Shown here piece by piece: positions 26,606 to 34,522 of a stretch of 63,021 bases of DNA. The DNA is taken from positions 1-63,021 of the forward strand of contig JAGPCK010000012.1 of NCBI GenBank assembly GCA_018058135.1, written 5' to 3'. The stretch comes from Bacteroidia bacterium (GTDB lineage Bacteria > Bacteroidota > Bacteroidia > UKL13-3). Position 1 is the stretch's first letter, and each line of letters opens with the position of its first letter. The translations under genes were made by a program, and so were the position numbers. The notes beneath the pieces are model-generated. The model saw only the letters and a program-made list of their open reading frames with translations. It was not told the origin of the DNA and ran no database searches.

Positions 26606-27082
26606 ATGTCAAAAGAAACAAACCCTTCAATGCACGGTACCCGGGGTACCAAGGCGTTGCAGCTTACCATAGAGGGTAAGCCTTATGAATGGCACGAGCA
26701 GTACATTTCTGGTGCCCAAATTAAACACTTAGCCAATATTTCGGTCGATGCTGAAATTTACCTTGCGGTAAAGGAACCATGGAAGGATGAACCTATCTCC
26801 AATGACGAGAAGGTGAATTTAGCCCGGCCTGAGATTGAGCATTTTTACATCAAACAGAAATTGAAGTACACTGTTGATGGGAAAGAGTTCGATTCAGACA
26901 GGCAGTACATTCAGGGTTCCACAATCCGCAAGAAAGGTGAAATACCTGATGGGTATGAAATTTTTCTGTCTATTAAAGGACCATGGGAGGATGAACGAAT
27001 CTCCGATGATGTCTGGGTTGATTTAGCAAGACCCGGAATAGAACATTTCTATGGCTGTAAACCCAATACGAACAATGGATAA
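26606..27082 (+). CDS. Tandem ubiquitin-like protein (multi-ubiquitin domain)
   Basis: A 158-residue protein made of two homologous beta-grasp-type units, residues ~18-83 and ~86-152. Both follow the same track: L/Y-T-I/V-x-G-K-x-[YF], QYIxG, EI[YF]L[AS][VI]K, PW[KE]DE, IS[ND]D, V[ND]LARPxIEHFY. This is the multiubiquitin domain known from bacterial conjugation operons, where it is the modifier that E1 activates. The C-terminus is GCKPNTNNG, ending in a single Gly and not Gly-Gly, so it may be used directly or not by the classical route. Its last codons overlap the E2 start (ATGGATAA), which shows tight coupling. Confidence 0.9.
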   Translation: MSKETNPSMHGTRGTKALQLTIEGKPYEWHEQYISGAQIKHLANISVDAEIYLAVKEPWKDEPISNDEKVNLARPEIEHFYIKQKLKYTVDGKEFDSDRQYIQGSTIRKKGEIPDGYEIFLSIKGPWEDERISDDVWVDLARPGIEHFYGCKPNTNNG

Positions 27083-27467
27083 GAAGATATTACCATTGAA
27101 GGATCGCAATTACTTGGAAAGTAAAGGCTATCAGTATAGGGAAATCAGTGATGGGGCCAGCAATGGCCTCATCATTGATAATTTTAATGTAACCCCTACG
27201 GAGAAGTTTAATGCCAAACAGGCTTCACTACTCATCATTCTACCTCAGGGATATCCAGATGTTCCACCGGATATGTTCTATTTCACCCCCGAGTTGCGTT
27301 TTACATCCAATAATACATTTCCTGATCGCGCAGACCAGTTGGTAAACCATTTTCAAATCAAATGGCAGCAATGGTCAAGACATGCGAATGCCAGCGAATG
27401 GCGGATAGGTATTGACGGTATACATTCTTATTTGCAACGAGTAGTAACCGCTTTAAAAGTTGCATAA
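27075..27467 (+). CDS. E2-fold (UBC-like) conjugating protein without cysteine
   Basis: From the ATG at 27075 the product is 130 residues. It carries the E2 landmark LLIILPQGYPDVPPDMFYFTP (YPxxPP, 60-65) and then the bacterial E2 family E signature WQQWSRH (97-103) and SEWRIGIDGIHSYLQRV. There is no cysteine anywhere in the protein, so the usual thioester cannot form; S101 in WSRH is the obvious candidate nucleophile. The start is chosen at 27075 because it overlaps the stop of the modifier gene. The upstream ATG (27051) would extend into that gene. It overlaps the next ATG in TAATG. Confidence 0.85.
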   Translation: MDKKILPLKDRNYLESKGYQYREISDGASNGLIIDNFNVTPTEKFNAKQASLLIILPQGYPDVPPDMFYFTPELRFTSNNTFPDRADQLVNHFQIKWQQWSRHANASEWRIGIDGIHSYLQRVVTALKVA

Positions 27468-28876
27468 TGAAATACACCTTAACGCTATCTGAAAAACATC
27501 TGGTGGAATTAAAGAGTTTAATTCTGAAGGAAGATGGATTTGAAAGACCTGCCATATTATTATGTGGCAGGTCACTCATCTCAAATGATATTTGGGATGG
27601 AGGGCCAGAATGCCGTTTTTTATCTAAAGAAATAATCCCGATACCGGAGACGGATATTAAAACCAACAGCAAAGTGGCTGTTAATTGGAATACAAGTGCC
27701 TTTAGATTGGCTATGAAAAAAGCCGCTCAAGGAGATTTAGCTATATGTCTCGTTCATTCGCACCCTGAAGGAGCTAATAGTTTTTCTGGAATTGATGATG
27801 AGAATGAAGCTGATTTATTTAAAACCATCTATAATAGAAATACCGATGATTCACCTCATTTGAGTTTGGTTATAACTTACGATGGTACACTGTTCGCACG
27901 AGCTTGCACTAAACGGTTAAAGTATCATCCAATAAGTATGATACGAACTATTGGTGATAGATTTTCTTTTCACTACTCGGATAAGTACGCTAACTTCAAT
28001 CGTGAAGAATTTAACAGGCAGCAATTAGCTTTTGGCAAAACACTTAATAACGATCTTTCAAAGCTCAGAATTGGGATTATCGGTTGTGGAGCTACTGGTT
28101 CAGCTAGTGCGCACTTATTGGCAAGGTTAGGAGTAGGTCAGCTTCTTCTAATTGATAATGATTTGGTTGAAAGAAGTAATCTTAGCAGGCTATATGGTGC
28201 AACCTCAGCTGATGCAGATGCAGGAAGACCCAAAGTCGAAGTCCTACATAATTTTATAACCAATATTGGAATTGGTTGCCGGGTAAGGTTGATAAATGAT
28301 TGGGTAGGCAGTGAGAAATCCAGAAATGCTTTAAAAAGCTGTGACATCATCTTGGGTTGCACTGATGATAACAGCGGCAGAGTTTTTCTCAACCGATTTG
28401 CTCATTTTTATTTAACCCCTGTTATTGATATGGGGATAGTAATTGAACCATCTAAAACAGAACCGAATCAAATACAAGCTTTACAGGGAAGAGTTACAGT
28501 TATTATTCCTGGAAGCACTTGTTTATTGTGCAGAAATGCAATAGATCGGCAATTGGCCAGAGAAGAGAATTTAAAGCGCAGTGATCCTTTGGGGTTTGAA
28601 AGGCAAAAAGAAGAGGCTTATGTTGTTGGCAGTGGAAATCCAAGCCCTGCTGTTATAACATTTACAACAGAAGTAGCTTCTATGGCGGTGAATGAATTGA
28701 TTAATAGAATTATTGGTTTCAAAAGAACTCCAGCAGAAAATCACATTATCCGTTTTTTCGATAAAAGAGAAGATCGGAGACCCGGAGCAAAATCGCAGGA
28801 AGGATGTCCTATTTGTAATAATGACGCTTATTGGGGTAAAGGAGATACGGAGCCATTTTTAGATCAAACAAACTAA
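27467..28876 (+). CDS. JAB peptidase-E1 (ThiF) fusion with intact JAMM motif
   Basis: A 469-residue two-domain enzyme. The JAB domain (~1-150) has E26 and a textbook JAMM H97-x-H99-x7-S107-x2-D110 in VHSHPEGANSFSGID, so metallo-isopeptidase activity is expected. The E1 domain (~195-460) has GCGATG (206-211), acidic D230, N238/R241, K256, C298 in ILGCTDDNSGR, and zinc pairs C352/C355 and C447/C450. It should adenylate the C-terminus of the ubiquitin-like protein and may also trim or remove it. The start overlaps the E2 stop (TAATG), and the stop abuts the next ATG, which is strict operon packing. Confidence 0.92.
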   Translation: MKYTLTLSEKHLVELKSLILKEDGFERPAILLCGRSLISNDIWDGGPECRFLSKEIIPIPETDIKTNSKVAVNWNTSAFRLAMKKAAQGDLAICLVHSHPEGANSFSGIDDENEADLFKTIYNRNTDDSPHLSLVITYDGTLFARACTKRLKYHPISMIRTIGDRFSFHYSDKYANFNREEFNRQQLAFGKTLNNDLSKLRIGIIGCGATGSASAHLLARLGVGQLLLIDNDLVERSNLSRLYGATSADADAGRPKVEVLHNFITNIGIGCRVRLINDWVGSEKSRNALKSCDIILGCTDDNSGRVFLNRFAHFYLTPVIDMGIVIEPSKTEPNQIQALQGRVTVIIPGSTCLLCRNAIDRQLAREENLKRSDPLGFERQKEEAYVVGSGNPSPAVITFTTEVASMAVNELINRIIGFKRTPAENHIIRFFDKREDRRPGAKSQEGCPICNNDAYWGKGDTEPFLDQTN

Positions 28877-29224
28877 ATGAGGAATATGCATAAGTTTGTC
28901 CAGAAAATCTGGAATAGCATCTTGCTTCGCTTTAATTATATTGATTTTGCAACTGTAACTGTTGAATCGCAACCGCTACATAGTGAAATACCTTCTAAAA
29001 CTGTTGTAATAGTTGGGGGTATGGATTGGGCTAAATGGGCATTCATGAAATGTCCATGCGGTTGTAATGAAGTACTTACTTTATCATTAATGAAAAGTTA
29101 TAGCCCGAACTGGAGTATAAAGGTCGATAAGCTTAATCGAATTACGTTAACTCCTTCTGTTTGGAAGAAGGATGGATGTTATAGCCATTTTTTCGTCAAA
29201 AGGGGTAAACTAATTTGGTTATGA
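28877..29224 (+). CDS. DUF6527 protein of ubiquitin-like operons
   Basis: A 115-residue protein with the DUF6527 layout: a KWAFMKCPCGCNEVLTLSL core with CPCGC (59-63), then PNWSIKVDKLNRITLTPSVW and GCYSHFFVKRGKLIWL at the end. The family regularly closes bacterial multi-ubiquitin operons; from memory it has been named BubE and proposed to be a peptidase. The invariant-looking Ser/His in GCYSHF (S103, H104) and the Ser in TPSVW could be functional. The ATG immediately follows the stop of the JAB/E1 gene. It is the last gene of the module. Confidence 0.8.
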   Translation: MRNMHKFVQKIWNSILLRFNYIDFATVTVESQPLHSEIPSKTVVIVGGMDWAKWAFMKCPCGCNEVLTLSLMKSYSPNWSIKVDKLNRITLTPSVWKKDGCYSHFFVKRGKLIWL

Positions 29225-29294
29225 TGCGGTTAATATTACAAATGTAAATTCTGGTTTCTAATGTGAATTAGTCAATCATTAATAAATCTCAACT

Positions 29295-29330
29295 CATGCA
29301 AAAAGTTCGACTATGTACCGTTTGCTCCAC
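29295..29330 (+). repeat. Degraded copy of the tRNA-Ala 3' half, possible right attachment site
   Basis: Four blocks occur in the same order as in tRNA-Ala: CATGCAA (29295-29301; tRNA 22590-22596), GTTCGACT (29305-29312; 22607-22614), CCGTT (29318-29322; 22615-22619) and CTCCAC (29325-29330; 22623-22628). Small gaps or inserts separate them. A strong terminator follows 10 bp later, as expected behind a tRNA. It fits a decayed duplicate left by integration of the 6.7-kb island. Confidence 0.45.
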
Positions 29331-29340
29331 CCAAACAACG

Positions 29341-29366
29341 AAAGCCCCGCAGATGTGGGGCTTTTT
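29341..29366 (+). terminator. Terminator downstream of the ubiquitin-like operon
   Basis: AAAGCCCC (29341-29348) pairs with GGGGCTTT (29357-29364) around an 8-nt loop, followed by more T. It may have been the original tRNA terminator before the island arrived. Confidence 0.85.
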
Positions 29367-29400
29367 AATGATGTATAATTTTTTACATTATTTATTCTGA

Positions 29401-29547
29401 AAAAATAGACCGGTACTACATTGGGCATTCGAAGATATTGCTGTAAGGTTAGACCAGCATAAATCTGGCATGTCTGATTATACCTCAAGAACTACTGATT
29501 GGAAATTGCAATACCAAGAATATTATAGCACACGCTCAAAAGTATAG
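29401..29547 (+). other. Short open stretch, possible gene remnant
   Basis: 48 codons without a start codon encode RPVLHWAFEDIAVRLDQH and SDYTSRTTDWKLQYQEYY before TAG. The composition looks protein-like but it is too short to identify. The rest of 29225-29696 is AT-rich with no other feature seen apart from the repeat and terminator listed separately. Confidence 0.25.
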
Positions 29548-29696
29548 TTTCTAGAAACCTATATATAGAAAAAGAAACACAGAGCTTATCTGGAAGGTTT
29601 GATTAATTTGAATAGATTAACATAGGGTTCTTTTTCTTCGTATCTGAAAATCCAAAAGCATACTCTTCCATTCCTTTTCCTTAATTTCGCTGCTTT

Positions 29697-32102
29697 ATGA
29701 AGATAGCATACTCCTGGTTACAGCATTTTATTGATACGCATGACTCAACCCCTGCGCATATAGAGCAACTGCTCACCAACTGCGGGTTGGAGGTGGAAAA
29801 TTATGAAGCCTACTCCTCTGTAAAAGGTGGATTACAAGGGCTGGTTACAGGCGAGGTACTTACCTGCCAGCCACACCCCAATGCCGACAGGTTACGTGTA
29901 ACTACCGTAAACGTGGGTGGTGAAACACCTTTGCAAATTGTGTGCGGTGCCCCCAACGTAGCAGCCGGTCAAAATGTAGTTGTGGCTATGGTGGGTGCAA
30001 CTTTATATCCCACCAGCGGTGAGCCTTTCAAAATTTCTAAAAGTAAAATACGGGGCGAGGTATCGGAAGGGATGATTTGTGCTGAAGACGAAATAGGATT
30101 AGGACAAAGTCATGCCGGTATTATGGTATTGCCGGAGCATACTGCAGCAGGCTTACCTGCAGCTCAAGTTTTACCTGTTCACAACGATACCATTTTTGAA
30201 ATCGGCTTAACGCCCAATCGAGGTGATGCAGCCTCGCACTTAGGTGTTGCACGCGATTTAAGTGCGGTGCAAGGTTGGCGCATGAAAGAGTGGCGCAAAA
30301 CATTGCAGGTGCCGGAAACGGCTTCACCAATTACCGTGAAAATTGAAGACACTGATGCTTGCCCGCGTTATTCCGGTATAAGCATTTCAGACGTAAAAGT
30401 TCAGGAATCTCCCGCGTGGTTAAAACAAGCTTTGGCCTGCATTGGGTTAAGTTCTATCAACAATATAGTTGACATAACCAATTACGTATTGCATAGTATT
30501 GGTCAGCCTATACACGCATTTGATGCACATAAAATAGAAGGCAATACTGTTGTGGTAAAACGTGCGGTAAAAGGCAGCACCTTTGTTACCTTAGATGGAA
30601 AAGAACGTCAACTCAACGGTGAGGAGTTGATGATATGCAACAGTGCTGGACCTATGGCATTGGCCGGAGTATTTGGCGGAGCACAATCAGGTATTACAGA
30701 AGGTACCACCGAAGTGTTTGTAGAGAGTGCTTATTTTAATCCCGCTGTTATCCGTAAATCAGCCCGTTCCCACGGGTTGAGTACTGATGCGTCTTTCCGA
30801 TATGAAAGAGGAACAGATCCTGATATTACCGTTGATGCAGCTTTATTTACTGCGGCATTGATTATGGAAGTAGCCGGAGGAAAACTGGCCGGTGCTTTGG
30901 TAGATGAGTACCCTGATAAAATTAATCCGCACACAGTAGCTTTTGACCTCGACCGTTTTTATAAGTTAGCCGGTAAAAATCTGGGTGACGAGCAGGTGAA
31001 AAAGATTCTGACTAGTTTGGATATCACTATTCAGAAAGAAGAAGGACGTGTATTGCACTTATCTGTTCCCGCATACCGTACCGATGTGCAACGTGAGGTG
31101 GATGTAGCGGAAGAAGTAATGCGAATTTACGGATACAACAACATTGAAGTGGCGCAGTCCATCGTTTCCTGCATTAGTGTGAGTGACGAGGACAAAATAT
31201 ACAAACTCAAAAATCGTGTAGCCGATTATTTAGCACATGCCGGGTTTTATGAAATGTACGGTTTCAGCTTAACGGCATCATCCAATTACACCGAAGAAGA
31301 AAAGACAACGTTGGTGAACATTCTCAACCCGTTGAGTAATGAACTGGATGTATTGCGTGGCGATATGTTGTTTTATGCCTTACAAACGGTTCAATACAAC
31401 CGCAACCGCAAACAAACGGATGTGTTGTTGTATGAGTTTGGTAAGGTGTACCGGAAAACGGCAAGCGGCTATTATGAAAACAACAGACTGATATTGATAG
31501 GAACAGGAAACCAAACTCCGGTTAACTGGACCCAACCTGCCCGCCCGGTTTCTTACTTTTTTATGAAAAATATGTTGGAGCAGGTATTGAACAAGTGCGG
31601 AGTGAGTCAATGGCAGGTTCAATACAGCAATACAGCCCGGGTTTTAGAAAGGGCAGAAATACTGGTAAACAAAAAAGCAGTGGGTGCATTTGGTTTGGTA
31701 GAACCCAAACTGGCCGACAAATACGATATTAACCAACCCGTTTATTACATTGATTTAGACTGGGATGCTTTGAGCGCCATTTCGCTTGCGGCCAAATTCA
31801 GCGTTACCCCGGTTTCCAAATTTCCGGAAGTGCGCAGGGATTTGTCCATGTTACTTGATAAGCAGGTACAGTTTGCTCAACTGGAAGAGATTGCCCGCCA
31901 AACGGAGCGTAAACTTTTACGTGAAGTAAATGTGTTTGACGTGTATCTGGGCGATAAGTTGCCTGAGGGTAAAAAATCCTACGCTCTGAGTTTCATTTTG
32001 CAGGATGAGGAAAAGACCCTTACAGATGAAGTGATTGATAAAGTGATGAATAAGCTGATGGCGAACTACAAACAACAGGTTCAGGCAGAAATAAGGCAAT
32101 AA
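29697..32102 (+). CDS. pheT: Phenylalanine-tRNA ligase beta subunit
   Basis: An 801-residue subunit of the alpha2-beta2 phenylalanyl-tRNA synthetase. The N-terminus is MKIAYSWLQHFIDTHDSTPAHIEQLLTNCGLEVE. It then has an EMAP/OB-type tRNA-binding domain (VTGEVLTCQPHPNADRL to VSEGMICAEDEIGLG), the B3/B4 editing region (GISISDVKVQESPAWLKQALACIGL, IVDITNYVLHSIGQPIHAFDA), B5 and a catalytic-like core. A C-terminal ferredoxin-fold anticodon-binding domain (TPVSKFPEVRRDLSMLLDKQVQF) closes the protein. pheS is not in the window. The next gene starts two bases after the stop, so the pheT transcript continues into the division genes. Confidence 0.97.
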   Translation: MKIAYSWLQHFIDTHDSTPAHIEQLLTNCGLEVENYEAYSSVKGGLQGLVTGEVLTCQPHPNADRLRVTTVNVGGETPLQIVCGAPNVAAGQNVVVAMVGATLYPTSGEPFKISKSKIRGEVSEGMICAEDEIGLGQSHAGIMVLPEHTAAGLPAAQVLPVHNDTIFEIGLTPNRGDAASHLGVARDLSAVQGWRMKEWRKTLQVPETASPITVKIEDTDACPRYSGISISDVKVQESPAWLKQALACIGLSSINNIVDITNYVLHSIGQPIHAFDAHKIEGNTVVVKRAVKGSTFVTLDGKERQLNGEELMICNSAGPMALAGVFGGAQSGITEGTTEVFVESAYFNPAVIRKSARSHGLSTDASFRYERGTDPDITVDAALFTAALIMEVAGGKLAGALVDEYPDKINPHTVAFDLDRFYKLAGKNLGDEQVKKILTSLDITIQKEEGRVLHLSVPAYRTDVQREVDVAEEVMRIYGYNNIEVAQSIVSCISVSDEDKIYKLKNRVADYLAHAGFYEMYGFSLTASSNYTEEEKTTLVNILNPLSNELDVLRGDMLFYALQTVQYNRNRKQTDVLLYEFGKVYRKTASGYYENNRLILIGTGNQTPVNWTQPARPVSYFFMKNMLEQVLNKCGVSQWQVQYSNTARVLERAEILVNKKAVGAFGLVEPKLADKYDINQPVYYIDLDWDALSAISLAAKFSVTPVSKFPEVRRDLSMLLDKQVQFAQLEEIARQTERKLLREVNVFDVYLGDKLPEGKKSYALSFILQDEEKTLTDEVIDKVMNKLMANYKQQVQAEIRQ

Positions 32103-32104
32103 CC

Positions 32105-32395
32105 ATGGCCACTGTTCAAAAACTGGAATACATTCGTTTAAAAGTGCTGAAGCTAAAGCAGATGCATGAAGAACTGCAGTTACAGAACGAACAGCTGGCA
32201 GCACAGGTAGAACGGCTTCAATCAGAACTGGCTCACCAAAAAAATAGGACTGATGCTGCGGAAGAAAGCAATAAAATGCTTAAACTTGCACAACCAATAA
32301 CACTTTCATCAACTGAAATTCAGGAGAAAAAGAAAATTCTGGATGAGTTTATAAGTGATATTGACCAATGTATTCGATTGTTGAGCGACCAATAA
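32105..32395 (+). CDS. Small coiled-coil protein upstream of zapA
   Basis: A 96-residue, almost entirely helical protein with heptad-like LKLKQMHEELQLQNEQLAAQVERLQSELAHQ, ending IQEKKKILDEFISDIDQCIRLLSDQ. There is no signal peptide or enzyme motif. It sits between pheT and zapA with short spacings. Such coiled-coil proteins are common just before zapA in Bacteroidota; a division-related or ZapB-like role is plausible but not shown. Confidence 0.75.
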   Translation: MATVQKLEYIRLKVLKLKQMHEELQLQNEQLAAQVERLQSELAHQKNRTDAAEESNKMLKLAQPITLSSTEIQEKKKILDEFISDIDQCIRLLSDQ

Positions 32396-32409
32396 AAGAC
32401 GCCAACCGG

Positions 32410-32700
32410 ATGAGTGAAAAGCTGATAAAAGTTAATATAGCCAACCGACTGTACCCCATCAAAATCAATGAGGCTGATGAGGCTCAGGTACATGAGGCGG
32501 CAAAAATGATTAACAGCCGGGTAAAGACATACTTTGAGCAGTTTAATGTGAAAGACAAACAAGACGTGCTCGCCATGTATGCCCTTGAACTGGCAACCGA
32601 TAATATAAACCTGAGACAACAACCTGCCATTGCGGGCGACCCTCAGATAGAACAGGTTGTAGTAAGCCTGGAGAACCTTTTGTCGGACATTCAACTTTAA
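32410..32700 (+). CDS. zapA: Cell division protein ZapA
   Basis: A 96-residue Z-ring stabiliser that binds FtsZ. From the ATG at 32410 it reads MSEKLIKVNIANRLYPIKI, the beta-hairpin start of ZapA. NEADEAQVHEAAKMINSRVKTYFEQF and KDKQDVLAMYALELATDN follow, the family's dimer-forming helix. The upstream reading from 32368 overlaps the preceding gene and lacks homology. Operon position after the coiled-coil gene and before rny is typical of the phylum. Confidence 0.88.
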   Translation: MSEKLIKVNIANRLYPIKINEADEAQVHEAAKMINSRVKTYFEQFNVKDKQDVLAMYALELATDNINLRQQPAIAGDPQIEQVVVSLENLLSDIQL

Positions 32701-32779
32701 TTTTCACCATCTTCAGGTTACGTTTCTTATTTCGTCCAAGGCAGTCTTTTGTACCACAAATTAAACAGACCTTGTACAC

Positions 32780-34318
32780 ATGGACATTTTAAGTATTGTA
32801 TTAATAGTGATAGCAGCCGTAGCAGGTGCTGCTGTTACCTGGCTGATTGTAGGCAATCAGCAAAAGGGCAAAGCCGCACAGGTTATTAAAGAGGCTGAAT
32901 CTAAAGCTGAAGTTATTCGCAAAGACAAGGAACTTCAGGCCAAAGAGCGTTTTATGCAGTTAAAATCGGAGCATGAGAAGGAGGTAAACACCCGCAACTC
33001 TCAAATGCAACAGGCTGAGAATCGCATCAAACAAAAAGAACAAACCCTTAACCAAAAAGTAGAAGCTACTCAGCGCAAAGAAAATGAACTCGAAAAGCTG
33101 AAAGATCAATACACCAAACAGTTAGAAGCGGTTAATCACAAGAAGGAAGAATTAGATAAAACCATTCAATCACAAATCAAAACTTTGGAAAAAGTAGCCG
33201 GTATGAGTGCCGAGGAAGCCAAAGCCCAGATGATTGAAGCACTGAAAGACGAGGCCCGCTCGCAGGCTATGGCTATGGCCAAAGATATTGTTGATGAAGC
33301 CAAACTAACGGCCAGCAAAGACGCTAAGAAAATTGTTATTCAAACCATTCAGCGAACCGCTTCAGAACAAGCCATTGAAAACTCAGTTTCAGTGTTCCAC
33401 ATTGAAAGTGATGAAATGAAAGGCCGCATTATTGGTAGAGAAGGACGTAACATTCGTGCCTTGGAAGCTGCTACAGGAATTGAAATTATTGTAGACGATA
33501 CTCCTGAAGCCATCATACTTTCAGGATTTGACCCTATACGCAGAGAAATAGCCCGTTTGTCGTTGCACCGTTTGGTTACTGACGGACGTATTCACCCTGC
33601 CCGTATTGAAGAAGTGGTAACCAAAGTGAAAAAGCAGATTGAGGAAGAAGTAGTAGAAATAGGCGAGCGTGTTTGTGTTGATATGGGTATTCATGGCTTA
33701 CACCCTGAACTTATTCGTATGGTAGGACGTATGCGTTATCGCTCATCCTACGGACAAAACCTTTTACAACACTCGCGCGAAGTTGCTAACCTGTGTGCCA
33801 CTATGGCGGCTGAGTTAGGCTTAAACGTAAAACTGGCCAAACGTGCCGGTCTGTTGCACGATATTGGAAAAGTACCAGATGATAATCCGGAAACTCCACA
33901 CGCATTGCTGGGTATGCAATTGGCTGAGAAGTATAAGGAACATCCTGAAGTTGTGAATGCCATAGGTGCCCACCACGATGAGATTGAGATGACCACCTCA
34001 CTCGCACCTTTAGTTCAGGCTTGTGACTCTATTTCAGGTTCACGCCCCGGAGCCCGCAGAGAAGATGTAGAAAACTACATCAAGCGTTTGAAAGACTTGG
34101 AAGCATTAGCACTTTCATACCCTGGTGTAGAAAAATCATTTGCCATTCAGGCTGGTCGCGAACTTCGTGTGGTAGTGGAAAGTGAAAAGATTTCTGATGA
34201 ACAAGCCGATATCTTATCGTTTGATATTGCCACCCGTATTCAAAAAGAAATGACTTATCCCGGACAAATTAAAGTAACAGTAATACGTGAGAAACGCGCA
34301 GTGAACTTTGCTAAGTAA
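32780..34318 (+). CDS. rny: Ribonuclease Y
   Basis: A membrane-bound endoribonuclease that starts mRNA decay. The 512-residue protein has an N-terminal membrane helix ([21 protein letters not shown]), a long Glu/Lys/Gln-rich coiled coil (~30-170), a KH domain with the [15 protein letters not shown] loop, and an HD domain with [20 protein letters not shown] and [12 protein letters not shown]. The end [14 protein letters not shown] is usual. The gap to zapA is only 79 bp, too short for the 6S RNA often found at this point in related genomes. A strong terminator follows. Confidence 0.96.
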   Translation: MDILSIVLIVIAAVAGAAVTWLIVGNQQKGKAAQVIKEAESKAEVIRKDKELQAKERFMQLKSEHEKEVNTRNSQMQQAENRIKQKEQTLNQKVEATQRKENELEKLKDQYTKQLEAVNHKKEELDKTIQSQIKTLEKVAGMSAEEAKAQMIEALKDEARSQAMAMAKDIVDEAKLTASKDAKKIVIQTIQRTASEQAIENSVSVFHIESDEMKGRIIGREGRNIRALEAATGIEIIVDDTPEAIILSGFDPIRREIARLSLHRLVTDGRIHPARIEEVVTKVKKQIEEEVVEIGERVCVDMGIHGLHPELIRMVGRMRYRSSYGQNLLQHSREVANLCATMAAELGLNVKLAKRAGLLHDIGKVPDDNPETPHALLGMQLAEKYKEHPEVVNAIGAHHDEIEMTTSLAPLVQACDSISGSRPGARREDVENYIKRLKDLEALALSYPGVEKSFAIQAGRELRVVVESEKISDEQADILSFDIATRIQKEMTYPGQIKVTVIREKRAVNFAK

Positions 34319-34339
34319 TATAGGCCGTTAGCTATACAT

Positions 34340-34379
34340 AAAAAGAAAACCTGCCCCGAAAGAGGCAGGTTTTCTTTTT
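34340..34379 (+). terminator. Terminator after rny
   Basis: A 16-bp stem (34340-34355 with 34364-34379, core AAAACCTGCC/GGCAGGTTTT), 8-nt loop and T-tract. The remaining 34380-34522 is AT-rich with nothing else seen. Confidence 0.9.
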
Positions 34380-34522
34380 ATAGGGTGATAAAATATTTTT
34401 TTAGTTTTCAAATAAAAGTGTAGTATTGCTATAGAAAACCATTTTATTTAACCTATCAATTTAATTACTGCCTGCCACAGCTAACCATTTTTAAATCAAT
34501 TTATACACCTAATTTTTTTAGT

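Noticed and set aside
29295..29330. A functional second tRNA
   Set aside because: Acceptor, D and anticodon arms cannot be formed; only fragments of the 3' half are present.
32701..32779. 6S RNA between zapA and rny, its usual place in related genomes
   Set aside because: The gap is only 79 bp and forms no long hairpin with a central bubble.
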